From the NCBI RefSeq assembly GCF_003073045.1, contig NC_037598.1, positions 24,799,822 to 24,863,821 on the forward strand: a DNA stretch of 64,000 nt, in the 5' to 3' direction. This stretch comes from Pomacea canaliculata (Eukaryota > Mollusca > Gastropoda > Architaenioglossa > Ampullariidae). Shown piece by piece: positions 47,515-59,574 of this stretch (its first letter is position 1; each line of letters begins with the position of its first letter). Position numbers and translations under genes: made by a program. Below the pieces are notes generated by a model that made no database searches, was not told the origin of the DNA, and saw only the letters and a program-made list of their open reading frames with translations.

Positions 47515-50493
47515 CTACTTGAGAGTTCCACTCCAGTTGATAGGGTTGTAGCGCAGGACCTCCCGGTCATAGTGGTTCTCCAGCATTCGTTCTATTCTTC
47601 TTTGCTGCCACTGACTTTCCATAAACTGTGAACAAGGTAAATAAATCAAATACTGATTGAATTCATTAAGCAACCAAGAACTAATGGGAGAGTGGCAATT
47701 CCAAAACATAAAAAAGTAATGTGAAAAACCTAAACATCCCCTAAATAAAAAACCCTCCCCCCCAAAAAAAAAAGAAGACAGATACAGGATAAAACACTGA
47801 CAGGTTACTCTCCAACATCAGACTAATGCCAGCATGAAAGCAGTTTAACTGGTCTATTCCATCTCTATATATAATCTCATTGTCAAATTGGATGCACATC
47901 ACTGCATGCAAGAAAACAATGATAGTAACAAAAAGAAGTTTTTACACCATCAGGATTTTGGAACTTTATCTGAGCTTTTTCAATAAAGCTGGAATGCAGA
48001 AAATCTTGAAATGGTTGTTAACATGGAATTTCCATTGAATTGTTTATACAGTCGAGTTACAACATGCTGATGCCTACATTTTTTTTAAAATACTGAAGTA
48101 TTTTATTATTCTTTGTAGTTATAATTTATTACATAATTGGGTAAAATTCATATACTACTGGAAAAGTTGAGTGCAACATACCCTCTTGTTTTCATCACGA
48201 TACTGTTTGAGATAGTCGTTTTTCTTGGAAAACGCTTCATAGTCTTGTACAAGGCACTGACGGTCATATTCTACTGCTGCCTCACTCTCTCTTACTTTGT
48301 CCTTCAGTTGTTGTCTTTTTAGTGCATCTTGATCTGACATTTGCTGCTTAAGCACCTCACGAAAATGTTTCCTGTGGGGAGACAGAACAGAAATATTTCT
48401 GGATCTTTATTGTTTTACTGCAGGAACTGTGATTGTTTGATGAATGGTGTGTGCGTGTGTGCATGCTGTTTCCCCTAGAAATGTCTACAGAACTTGTACA
48501 ATGACTGGGAATTGTGGTTTTTTTTTTGACACACATCAATACTATAGTTTGTTTGGTGCATCCATACCCCACCCGATCCTCTCAATAAACACACACACAC
48601 ATATGAACACGCATGTTTATATGTAAAAAAAAAAAAAATCCAAAACACTTTTTAAACACATTTGCAGAACTGGAAATCCTTGCAGGTCAACTATACCAGC
48701 TATGAAAGAAATGAAATCTGTTTACTCGTTCAGTTGTATGAAGGACTGTTTGGTAAGCCAAGGTGCCTTTGTTAAAAAAAAAAAAAACACTTGCAATACC
48801 TGTTTTCTTTTGATTAGTGAGATTAAAGCTTGACTTAGGGCTGGTTATAGCTGCACTTTCTTTCCAAAATGGCAGTGCATGTATAATTTTGTGTGAACTG
48901 TACTGGACGATTTCTTGATGACTAAAATCAAAGAGGCATAACTTTTACTTAAGCAGTGTATTAAAAGACTTAGTTAAAAAACTAATTTTAATTTGGCAAT
49001 CCACCGGAACCTGCACTTGACATTTAAAGTGTTTTTAATAAAAGAATTCTTTAGCTAGTCCTAATCTTCTTGGTTTCTTTCTTGTTTCTCTTGTTTACAA
49101 CATCTTGTAAATAATTCTGTCAAATGGATTTGTCACATTAGGATTTAATACCATCCCACCATGAGTCTCCAAATTCTTTTTCTGTAGAGTATGTATAAAT
49201 GCATGGACTTTTTTGTGCATGCATCCACATCTGTAATTATCTTTTTTTTATTTTATTTATTTAGCAAGGAAGCATTGTTGTGGCAGTTAAATGTCATTGA
49301 ATCGTTACTAAGCAGCTCTTGAGAGTACATTATTTATATGGAACTATATCACTTGATTCTCTCCTTCATTTTATGCACTGGTTACCCATCTGTTCTCACA
49401 TCTAGCACAAATTGTCCGTGCAGTGTTTTAATGTCTTTGCAGGCCTCTGCCCTGACCATTTTCTCTGAACTGCAGCAAAACAATGGAACTCTCTCCCCTT
49501 CCATATCCGCCACCTATCCACCATTGAATTTTTTATAATGTGCAATGAAGACAGACCTTTTCCTTGAGCATTACTCCTAAGAACAGTCCACACAACGCTA
49601 TTCCTTTTTCAATCCCTCCCAGACAATTCCATTAATTGCTATTTCTACTCGTCTTCCTCTGCGGAATCACAACACTCTCAGTTCTTGTTATCTGATTCCT
49701 CTTTGCTATATTTTCTATACTTGTCTTTTAATTAGTCATCAGCTCTGTTGGTTATCCTTCTGTTCCTTCATATGTTGTCAATGTCATGTTTTTGTCTTAA
49801 GTGTTAAGAGTATGCTACTTATGGGCATGAGTATGCATTATACAAATCATGATATGTTATTATTTAACTGACTGGTAGGCTGCTTCTTTGTTTTGTGTGA
49901 ACAATGTCATGTTATGAATAATGATCAGGAAAATATTAATTATCAGCACCATGGTTATCATTACTGCATGATCCAATGCAAATGCATGCACATATACCCA
50001 CACAGACAAACTTGGTAAACACAATTAATTCTAGTTGGGGTTCTTGCACAGTTACACAGACAGTATTTTGACAGTTCTTGACTGAACACTAGAAGACAGC
50101 TAAGCAATAAACGCTTAACAAAGATGCTAGATTTACCCACCTGTATGCTTCTTGATCTGCTGGTGACCCATAGAAAGGCTTTGACCAAGCAGAGTGAAAC
50201 CTGCTGTGTTCCCGCTGCTGCATAATTATCCGCCTTTTGTCATTATGCCAGTGTTGATCAACTGTTTCCCAGCTGGCATTAATACGGCGTTTTGGTATTG
50301 GTGGTGCTAATGGATTTATTCTTTGTGGAATCTTCATATGATCCCAGATAGACGTAAGTTCAGGTGGAGGGTAAGGTCCATACATTTCCCTATCAGCAGA
50401 AAATGACCGAGGGGTGGGAGTTGCCATTGGGGTGATTCGTGGCAATGTTGTTGCTTTGGCAGACATTGTGTCTCTCATTGGTGAGATCTTCAT
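47515..50493 (-). CDS. Unrecognised charged, coiled-coil-like protein, three coding exons, 217 aa
   Basis: Coding exons are 50141-50493, 48182-48371 and 47515-47625, with phases 2 and 0 and canonical junctions (donors GTGGGT and GTATGT). The start ATG follows a TTTTTTCTGTAG acceptor by three bases, so a 5' untranslated exon must lie upstream. The N-terminal 55 residues are rich in proline, threonine and methionine. The middle has SIWDHMKIPQRINPLAPPIP, WSKPFYGSPADQEAYRKHFR and a highly charged predicted helix (about residues 115-185, QMSDQDALKRQQLKDKVRES onward). The C-terminus reads MLENHYDREVLRYNPINWSG. There is no signal peptide or membrane segment, so it is probably cytoplasmic. The look is that of small ciliary or flagellar microtubule-associated proteins, but I do not recognise the family. 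Confidence 0.75.
49355..49870 (+). mobile_element. LINE remnant: C-terminal RT segment and 3' tail
   Basis: Plus-strand translation gives LHWLPICSHI, a stop, HKLSVQCFNVFAGLCPDHF, a stop, then AKQWNSLPFHIRHLSTIEFF. This is the HWLPVxxRIxYKxxxxxxxxLxGLxPxxL ... LWNSLPxxIR signature of the end of CR1/Jockey-like LINE reverse transcriptases. In-frame stops show it is old. It ends at 49835-49870 with GCATTATACAAATCATGATATG and a T/A-rich tail, a relative of the SINE tails seen elsewhere in the window. Confidence 0.65.
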
Positions 50494-50554
50494 TTTCTAC
50501 AGAAAAAACAAAATGTACTTGCTGTTAAAAAAAATTTCATAAAATCCTCTTAAT

Positions 50555-50720
50555 ATATGAGGATGATGATGATGTTGATTTATAATGCGCAGGTATCCAT
50601 TCAGAAGAATATGGTATAGCTCATTGCACAGAAAAAACCAAAGAAGAAAAAATAAAGTGAACAAATATATAAAACCCCAGTAAAGTAAAAAATATAGACA
50701 GAAGTGTTTCTTGGTTGTTT
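50555..50720 (-). mobile_element. SINE-like fragment with GAT/ATT tail
   Basis: (GAT)n followed by TTGATTTATAATGCGCAGG and GCTCATTGCACAG is the tail side of the same dispersed family, on the minus strand. Confidence 0.4.
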
Positions 50721-51503
50721 AAGACTGTTTTGAAAGAAACAGATATACATGAGTTAAAGTAATTAATTAGTTAATTAACAAATTAAGTCTCTAATATTGT
50801 GTTTTTTTAATTTTATGTGACTGTATTAAACAATATTTCCTTAGCAATTTTTGAGAATATATAGATGTTACTAAGGATAGAAACTGCGAAAGAAAACATA
50901 CGAGGTGGACAAATTAAGAAAAATGTAGGAGCAGGATATGGAGAATTAATTAAAAGAACGTAGATAAAAGAGAAATATATACTACCTATCAAGTTAATTA
51001 TTTGTGGAACTTAAATCATTCAAACTCATGAGTGTTGTTCTCCTGGATGGATGTTTTGACGACCGGGTGCCGAGCTACCCTGGATTATTTGTGAACAGCT
51101 CGAGCTTTATCAAACAACAGGAGGGGATCGATGTACTTGGCTGTTGCTAACCTTCTCGCGCTTCTTTCACCTACCTGACACACCTGCTGGCCTTAGTCCA
51201 CTTGACAGTTGATGGAGGAAGTGAGAATTAACAGCTTTTCATACGTGCCATGGCTGTGAACTATATCTTTGTCAGCCTTTTCTCTTGCGTTGGATTACAA
51301 CACAGACCCAGTGCACAGGCGGACTCCTGGTCATGTGACATCAACGTCGCTACGGCTACCCCGCGAGAGCCTCGTGTTGACACCGCGGGGTCACGGTCGG
51401 GGCGCTACCGATAGAGGGCGCACCGCTGTAGTGTCGTCTGCTCGGTGACATGATGGTCAATCGTCTAAGCTTTGAATAGTCAACTTTATACAAAGGAGGA
51501 GCG

Positions 51504-51521
51504 ATGAAGAGTGTAGCAGGG

Positions 51522-51581
<60 letters not shown>

Positions 51582-51722
51582 AACAAGAGAAATTCTGCTG
51601 CTGGATTAGCTGCATTGAATCGACTACAGGTAACAGCTTGCAGCGAGCGAGGATCTGCTTTAAGAGAGACTGTACAGGTATTCAGGATAATATCTAATTT
51701 ATTTATAAATTCCACAGTTTAA
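51504..51722 (+). other. Open frame with polyglutamine run next to CpG-rich stretch; doubtful gene start
   Basis: ATG at 51504 opens MKSVAGK, about 19 glutamines from a CAA tract, then NKRNSAAGLAALNRLQ, where a donor-like CTACAG|GTAACA occurs at about 51629. It could be the first exon of a plus-strand gene divergent from the minus-strand gene at 50493, but no downstream exon was found and a CAA microsatellite alone gives such a frame. Listed so that it is not lost. Confidence 0.15.
51524..51583. repeat. CAA microsatellite
   Basis: About nineteen uninterrupted CAA units follow a CpG-rich stretch. Confidence 0.95.
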
Positions 51723-51939
51723 TCGGTCATTGGGTTAAATGTATGTCGCATTAGCTGACTTTAACACGAATAGTCAGCCTCTCTGTTAGCTTGCACATAT
51801 GTTTATTAATTCAAATGAAGTTTGCTTGAATGAATGTGTGTGTGCACGCGCGAAAAAGAGAGAAACTTGGGACAGAGCAGAAAAAGAAAGAAGCGCAGAA
51901 GTCACTCATATGATGATGGTCTGGTTCTTCTCAGTACAA

Positions 51940-52165
51940 CAACAATAATAATTATAATAATCGTGTGGTTTACATAAAAAGCATCCCCTCAGCACTTGAG
52001 ACAAGAAAGAGACATGGACAGCAAAGGACGGAAGGAGAAACAATCATGCAAGCAAGTAATAAAAGATAAACATACAATATGCAAAGAACAAAATGAAACA
52101 AAAACGCAGAAACGATTGAGAGCTGCAAATATCTGCAAAGGAAGACGAGCACGCGGACTAGTCAA
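51940..52165 (-). mobile_element. SINE-like repeat outside the array
   Basis: AATAATTATAATAATCG, then CCTCAGCACTTGAGACAAG, AGAGACATGGACAGCAAAGG and ATCTGCAAAGGAAGACGAGC match the array copies at 9080 and 24660. This shows that the element is dispersed and not merely part of the tandem unit. Confidence 0.6.
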
Positions 52166-53168
52166 TAGCGGGAAAAAAAGTGAAAGAAAGGGAGAGTGGA
52201 TTAATCAGTTGGTGTTAGAGTAATGCTCATGGAGAAGATGTGCTTTCAATGCATATTTAAAGGATTTGATCACGAATGTGTATGGTGTTCACTTTCTCTC
52301 ACTCTAGGACTTACAACTAATCTTTGGGTACTGTAGAAATGGTATGGTTACCTCTGTGTGTGTGTGTGTGTGTATGTTCGTAGTAACCAAACTTTATAGC
52401 CCAATCTTCTCCACACTCATGTCAAAATTAATCCACTTGTATATCCTGCTGAACTGAATTAATTATTCTTACTTGAGTGGAAACCAGCCAGTGACTAACC
52501 TGTTTACAAAGCGTGCCCCTCAAACTAGCTTCTCAGCCAAAGCAAGGAAACACGTGCCTTCATTGTTGATGATACAGTCAAGTCATCGGAGTGTGTAACA
52601 GCGATAACAGAGATAATCTCCATGATTTGAATTATCGATCTACATTTTGTAGGTTTGCGTTCCATCAGAATTGTAAAACTTTGTTCACTTATCTTAGCAC
52701 GCGATGCTCTAGATGCTCAGTCACGCGCGACTGCACGCTCACAGTGCCGTCGCTGTCTTGTGTAGGCTATATAGTATATTGATGTGGTTGTAGTCGTCCT
52801 AATGAATGGCAGCTGGATCTGGCCTTGCATGCACCTTCCACGCATGTCTGTCAAGCACTCGCATGCAAGTTAAAATTGGAAAATCTTTAAATTTACATCA
52901 TTAAACTTTTAACTTGAGCAAAACATAAAAAGTTTCGAGCATAAAAGTTTCCTAGGATCCATTTAAAGTTTCCTCATTTGAGAAATGAACAATTCCTATG
53001 TTATGTAAGTAAAATAATTTGTGAAGATTATCTTGGTTTTTTTGTTTGTTTGTTTTTTTCACTCGCTCAGGTCATATTTTCTTCTCTTCATAACTTCAGA
53101 CTCCCGTCCTTCATTGCACGTCTAAATCAATCGCATTTTGTTTTTGTTTGCATTCTGCGTTCATATTT

Positions 53169-54385
<1,217 letters not shown>

Positions 54386-54409
54386 CTGCGAGATGAAGTG
54401 TACAGCAAA

Positions 54410-54560
54410 CATTTTATTTTATTATTATTATTGAACAGTGCATTTTCTGAGATTAAGGCGCTTTACAAAAATGTACAATAATTTTATGGATGTTCAGTTT
54501 TGTCCATTCAGTCTTGTGCTTTTTCTTTTCTTTCATAGTCCAAGACTTACTTAAAAGTTG
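54410..54560 (-). mobile_element. SINE-like fragment next to the STMC6-like gene
   Basis: TTTATTATTATTATTGAACA, CATTTTCTGAGATTAAGGCG and CTTTACAAAAATGTACAATA form the tail and body side of a dispersed repeat. It adjoins the 5' boundary of the ectodomain exon. Confidence 0.4.
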
Positions 54561-57500
54561 ATATGTGTATGTCATAAGAGGCAACTATGCCATTGGCTGA
54601 CGAGTGTACATGTTCAGCTGAGGGTATACTACAAATCCAGAAAATAAGGGCGTTTATAAATAAATTACAATTTAAATCCAAACATTGAAAAACAAACAAA
54701 TAGCCACTACACTTGAAGCAGTCTCAAAACAATACATTTCGCAGCAAAATTTACATAGCATGGTAACAGAGCCCTTTCACGAAAATTTAAAAAATGCGGA
54801 AGCTTCATCAGAAGTTGCTCAAGCTAAACACATTATCTTCTGTTTGAATAATAAAATCTTGAAGGGGACTGTAAAAGTAAATTAATTATTCGTAATAATA
54901 AAAGACCTGATTAACAAATTTTATGGCAATAAACCAGTACTGGTATCGTACAGCGATGAAAAGAGATAGGTATGTTTATAATGTATATATACGCACCAGC
55001 CCTGTATAATCCCATTAGGAAGTGAAATCTTTAATTTCAGCAAATAGTCGAAGGTCATTTGTATCACAGAAGTCTGGCAGAGCCGAGGTTTGGATCCTCA
55101 GTGTAATGCCAGCACTAGACAGCTTTCCTGCGATTCTCTCTTTACGATGCAAGCGGCCTAATCCCTTCAACCAGTCCGTGAGAATTTAGATACACCATGT
55201 TGCTGTGACAACAGTAAATATGCATGCGCAGAATAAGAAAACAGAAGAAATAAGACAAACTGAAAGTAGGAAAGAAATGTCTAGATAAATTATAATTCCG
55301 AACAGTTCATAGCTTATTTGGTTATGTTTTGTCTGTTGTCCAACATACAGACTATTATGATCTTTTCTTTAAGTATACTGCTGTGTGCACTAGAAGTCCC
55401 GAGGAGGAAGAGGTTAGTGCTGGGTGTTTATGGCATCCTGAATACCTTCAGTTCCCACCCGGATATTGTTACAGGTCAGGTGAAGAGCTGTAAACAGGTT
55501 GCAGGGGTATAGTGCAGTGAGGGTGAAGATTATATTGTAGGGGACAAGAAATGTCTGTAACTTTAGGACCATAAAGTGTTACAGTGTCTTCTCCTGACAT
55601 GAGACAAGTAGATGTTATTGTATCGGGTAGTGCAGCTGAACTGTTCAACAAGACTAACAACCTGTACACCTGGGGTCAAAGGAGCAAGGATGCATGTTGT
55701 CATTTTTCCTCCCCTTCACGAGAAATAAGATCCTGTCGTGTGTAGTGTCTGTAGTCTTTACAACATCGTTCACCGTGTCTATTAAAAACATTGTACAATG
55801 CGAAGCCGCTATTCACTGTTTCCGCCGCCTTGAACATTTCCTGAAAGATCGCTGCGGGGGACTGTACTAAGCCTTGAACCCTGCAACCTCTTGCTAATGG
55901 TAGGAGCTTTCAAACACAAAGCTACAAAGCCTATTAAAATCTTTAGTTTAAAGACAGCACATAGCCGATTGATATCCTTTGATATTTAATTGTCGCCGGC
56001 TCTTGATCCATCAATATTTTGGATTAAACTTTACAATATTCTGAGATGTTTTGCTTTTTCTCTACCCTTTTCCTGGTCAGAAAATGATTAAACCTAAGGG
56101 TCGTGTTCTAGAAAATGTAGCAGATGTAGGAGTTTCAGTGCTCTCCCTAGCCTGATAGTACAAGTGCTTGAACTGTAGTCTTAGTTTCAGACTGACTAAT
56201 TAGTGTAATGAAAGGTGTACATCAACAGACATTTATCTATAACTGTCATTACACTGTACGTGACAGTGACATGTAAGAATTTGGTTTTCTATTGAGGGCG
56301 AAGGTTTATTTTTTTTTCTCTGTATATGTCATAGGGTTCACTAGGAAGTGTTTCGAGTCCACGTGAAGTAAAGGTCGTCTCATCTGCTGGGCTTTCACGA
56401 AATACAAGTATGCAACACTGGATGAAAACGTGTCACATATGAAGGAATGTTATACATTTTACAACCCACATTTTATTTTGTTCAAAACTAATCATTTTGA
56501 AGAAAATGTTAGCTGTTTATTTAACATTTTGTAAGATATATTTAAACCAATTGGCAGTTGCTCAGACTAAGCGCGGACCGATAAAATGTGAAATATATCA
56601 ACAATGGCAGTTACCGTACATGTTAGTACACTAAAATGTCTGCATACTTGTCTAGCCTTTTGTGTTCACAAAATGTTGTAATATTTTATGAATCATTCTT
56701 GGCAAACATTTGACAAACAGTCGATCATATCGATCCTAAAGAAATCAAAGTACTTCACAATAATTTGTCTGAAATGGTCGACAGGGAACAGCTACATTTG
56801 TGTCACAGAATGGGTGTGGTCTACATGACCACAACACAAATAAACTGGATATGTAAACATCTGATCGCGAGGCTTGTGCAGCTTTCAACCCGTCTGTAGT
56901 TAATGCTAGGGATAAATAACATACAGTCAGTGTCAGTCACTACTCCCAGTCTTTTTGCAGCCGCGTCTAGAGCTGAGAACACAGGATCGAATCTCTATTG
57001 GCACTCACACAAACAATCTTTCCATTCTACTGACTCTAGCATGTCGATTACAATAGCACTAATCAACCCACTTTAAATGATTCCTCTGCTTCTTCCATTA
57101 CTCACGTGTAGCTAGTCGTAGTTGAAGTTAACCACACGAGCACAGGTTACAGGTGAGTTCACGCTATTTGAACACGGGCTCGAGCTGGGGAACACAGTGC
57201 GTACAGCAGCTCAACACTAAGCCCTCGGCGACATCACGTGACGCTTCCTCAAGCGAGACGCTTTCTCTACTTCAACGTCGCGTGCTGTCATCTCTCGTCC
57301 TTGACTGCTGCCACTGACAGGGTTGGCCTCTGACCTCGAACAGTCTATACTTACACCTCGGACAGGTCACGAGCGTTGGAGACAGCCACCGGTACTCACC
57401 TTGTCCACCCCATTTACCGAGATAGACTATAATAGGAACGCGGAGGTAAAGATCAGTTTAAAGTCGTGTTCGCGCAAAGAACGAGGCTGTTTAATGTAAG

Positions 57501-57639
57501 TTTTCACAACGTTCTTATTCAGTTAATGTGTGAATACATTCATTAGAGCAGCATCACAAAAATAGGTTGCACTTACACACACAAGGAATGACAAGATCTC
57601 ACATTGATACTCCGATACACTTAACGCTCTCAGCCACCA

Positions 57640-57920
57640 ACAAAAGTCTGTAGTAATAACAAATAACAAAGTAAAGTAAAATATTAAGTATAGTCGAAGT
57701 ACATTTGACAATGGAAAATAAACTGCTTTACAAATAATACTAGCAAAAAGACTTTAAAACATCAAGTATACTGTTTATAAGCAAATATGATTTCAGACGA
57801 GTGTTTGAATACTGCCTTTGATTGAGAATAACGAATGTGGTACGGAAGAGAGTTCCATTGTTTAGAAACACAGAAGGAAACATATATACTTTGTCCGTAC
57901 ATGTCTTGGTAGGTCATCTC
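57640..57920. repeat. Dispersed repeat remnant with GGAAGAGAGTTCCA motif
   Basis: CTGCTTTACAAATAATAC, TTTGAATACTGCC and GTACGGAAGAGAGTTCCATT in this order resemble a dispersed repeat I associate with molluscan genomes. Similarity is recalled, not computed. Confidence 0.35.
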
Positions 57921-59574
57921 TACTATCACATATTATAATCAGTCCGCTCGCCTATATATGGATTTACACATTGGTCTTAATGTCTGTATGTACCTGGATA
58001 CAATTAACCTCAAAAGAGCTAGGGTCCTTTATTCAGTTCACAAATCCGCCTTCGAGAACAATGTTTTGAAAACACACCCGCTTGCTGATAACCTATTTAC
58101 AGGTGTCAAGAGTGTCGATGTTCTGTGATCTACTTTGACACAATGGCGCTAACCGAATAATGAGAATACCCAAGTTTTATCACACCATTAATCTTTGATA
58201 TGTACTTTTAAAAGGTGAACATGCCTTTCATAGTATACAAAGTATTCTTCAGAATAAAAGTAAAGAAAGTCAATCCATTATCCACGCATACTGACAGCGT
58301 CTATGTATTCGGTTTGTTTTTGTGGCGAGTTTATTGTTTAGTCTCTCTCTCTCACACACACACACACAGAAATTCCCGTTATACTATTTTACAAACTAAC
58401 ATCTGGTTAATGTCTGATGACTACTGTAAGCTACTGATGTTAGTGGATTAATGTTTGGTTTGCTTACTGCTGACATCATAATCCCCAAACCTGAAAGACC
58501 ATAGACCGTACCTTAATTTCGAAACGAATTAATGTAAGTTAATTGCCTAATTAACATGAGAGTAAGAGACTCTGTCAGTAAATAACAAAGCAACACAACA
58601 TGTGTGAGAAGAAGGGGGTGTCCTTTTCCTTCTTACACTCGGGTCCTACACCACTGGCATATACGATTTAACTGGCACAAACAATTAAAAAATACTTAAA
58701 ACTTCAACAGATAGCTGAAGCACCGCGTGCCTTCAATCATTCGAGTTAGCTAAGGTCATATCCCCAGTACTGTTTACTAGAAGAGGATTCTGCATGGCAT
58801 GGTCCACTAAAAGAAAGCAACTGTATGACACTTTTCTTTCAAAGCTTGTAATAGTACATATATACGCATCTCCTGTGGTCAACACACTTTGCCCCGAGAC
58901 TTTGGCGATAATGTCATCAGAATATCGATGAGTATACAGCAGTCACTGTTAGCTTTAAAGCACATTTAGTATGTGGCTTAAATGTTCTTATCTGGCCTTT
59001 GGTGAATGTCGGACCACATTTTAAACCTACTAAAAATCATAAAGCTTACGTTACCACCCCCTTGGCCCAAAACAAGATTCATAAAGGGATTTAACTCCAC
59101 AAACCTTTAGCTTCATAGGTACAAGTAGAGTAGCCTCCCTTAGCCCGTGTCGTTGAATAAAGACGATGAACAAAATATAACAATCATGAATAACGAGACC
59201 AGAGATAGCCGCGTATAGAAATAATTTTGTAACCTCAATTGGATATACCTATTTTATTTTTATTTTGCAAAAACGAGGTGCATTAAGAAGAATTAAGGCA
59301 GGCGAGATTTTTTTAAATTAACAAATTTTTGTATCTGTAATCATATTTTCACCAATAGTTATACATAGTATGTAATGATTTTTTTTAAAGTTAATATTTC
59401 GCGAACACCAGGGTAGCAACATCAATGTAAAGATAACACTTTAAAGAGTTGGCGTCATTGTCCTCAAGAGTCCTTTAGTTCTTTGTTCGAATTCTGTTGT
59501 TGATCAAGTCGTTGACTGGTGTCCATGTACAACATATTCTGTCGTGATGTGTTGGTGTGTTGGGAAATCGTTGT

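Larger units (their letters stand above)
50494..53168. other. Intergenic region with CpG-rich candidate promoter
   Basis: The 5' untranslated exon of the gene starting at 50493 must lie in here. The best promoter-like stretch is 51300-51480, rich in CpG and unlike its AT-rich surroundings. It is followed on the plus strand by a CAA microsatellite and SINE-like repeats (50555-50720 and 51940-52165). No further gene is firmly supported. Confidence 0.4.
54386..59574. other. Intergenic region; missing 5' exon of the STMC6-like gene probably lies here
   Basis: No exon could be proved. A CpG-rich stretch at 57150-57480 holds ATGGGGTGGACAAG followed by a strong minus-strand donor GTGAGTACC (junction at 57400/57399). 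It could be the first exon of the STMC6-like gene, though its phase does not join directly to the exon at 54280-54385, so another exon would be needed. Repeat remnants occur at 54410-54560 and 57640-57920. Confidence 0.35.

Noticed and set aside
51356-51715. Minus-strand open frame with a long polycysteine run
   Set aside because: It is the antisense reading of the CAA microsatellite (TTG/TGT/GTT phases) and has no gene-like flanks.
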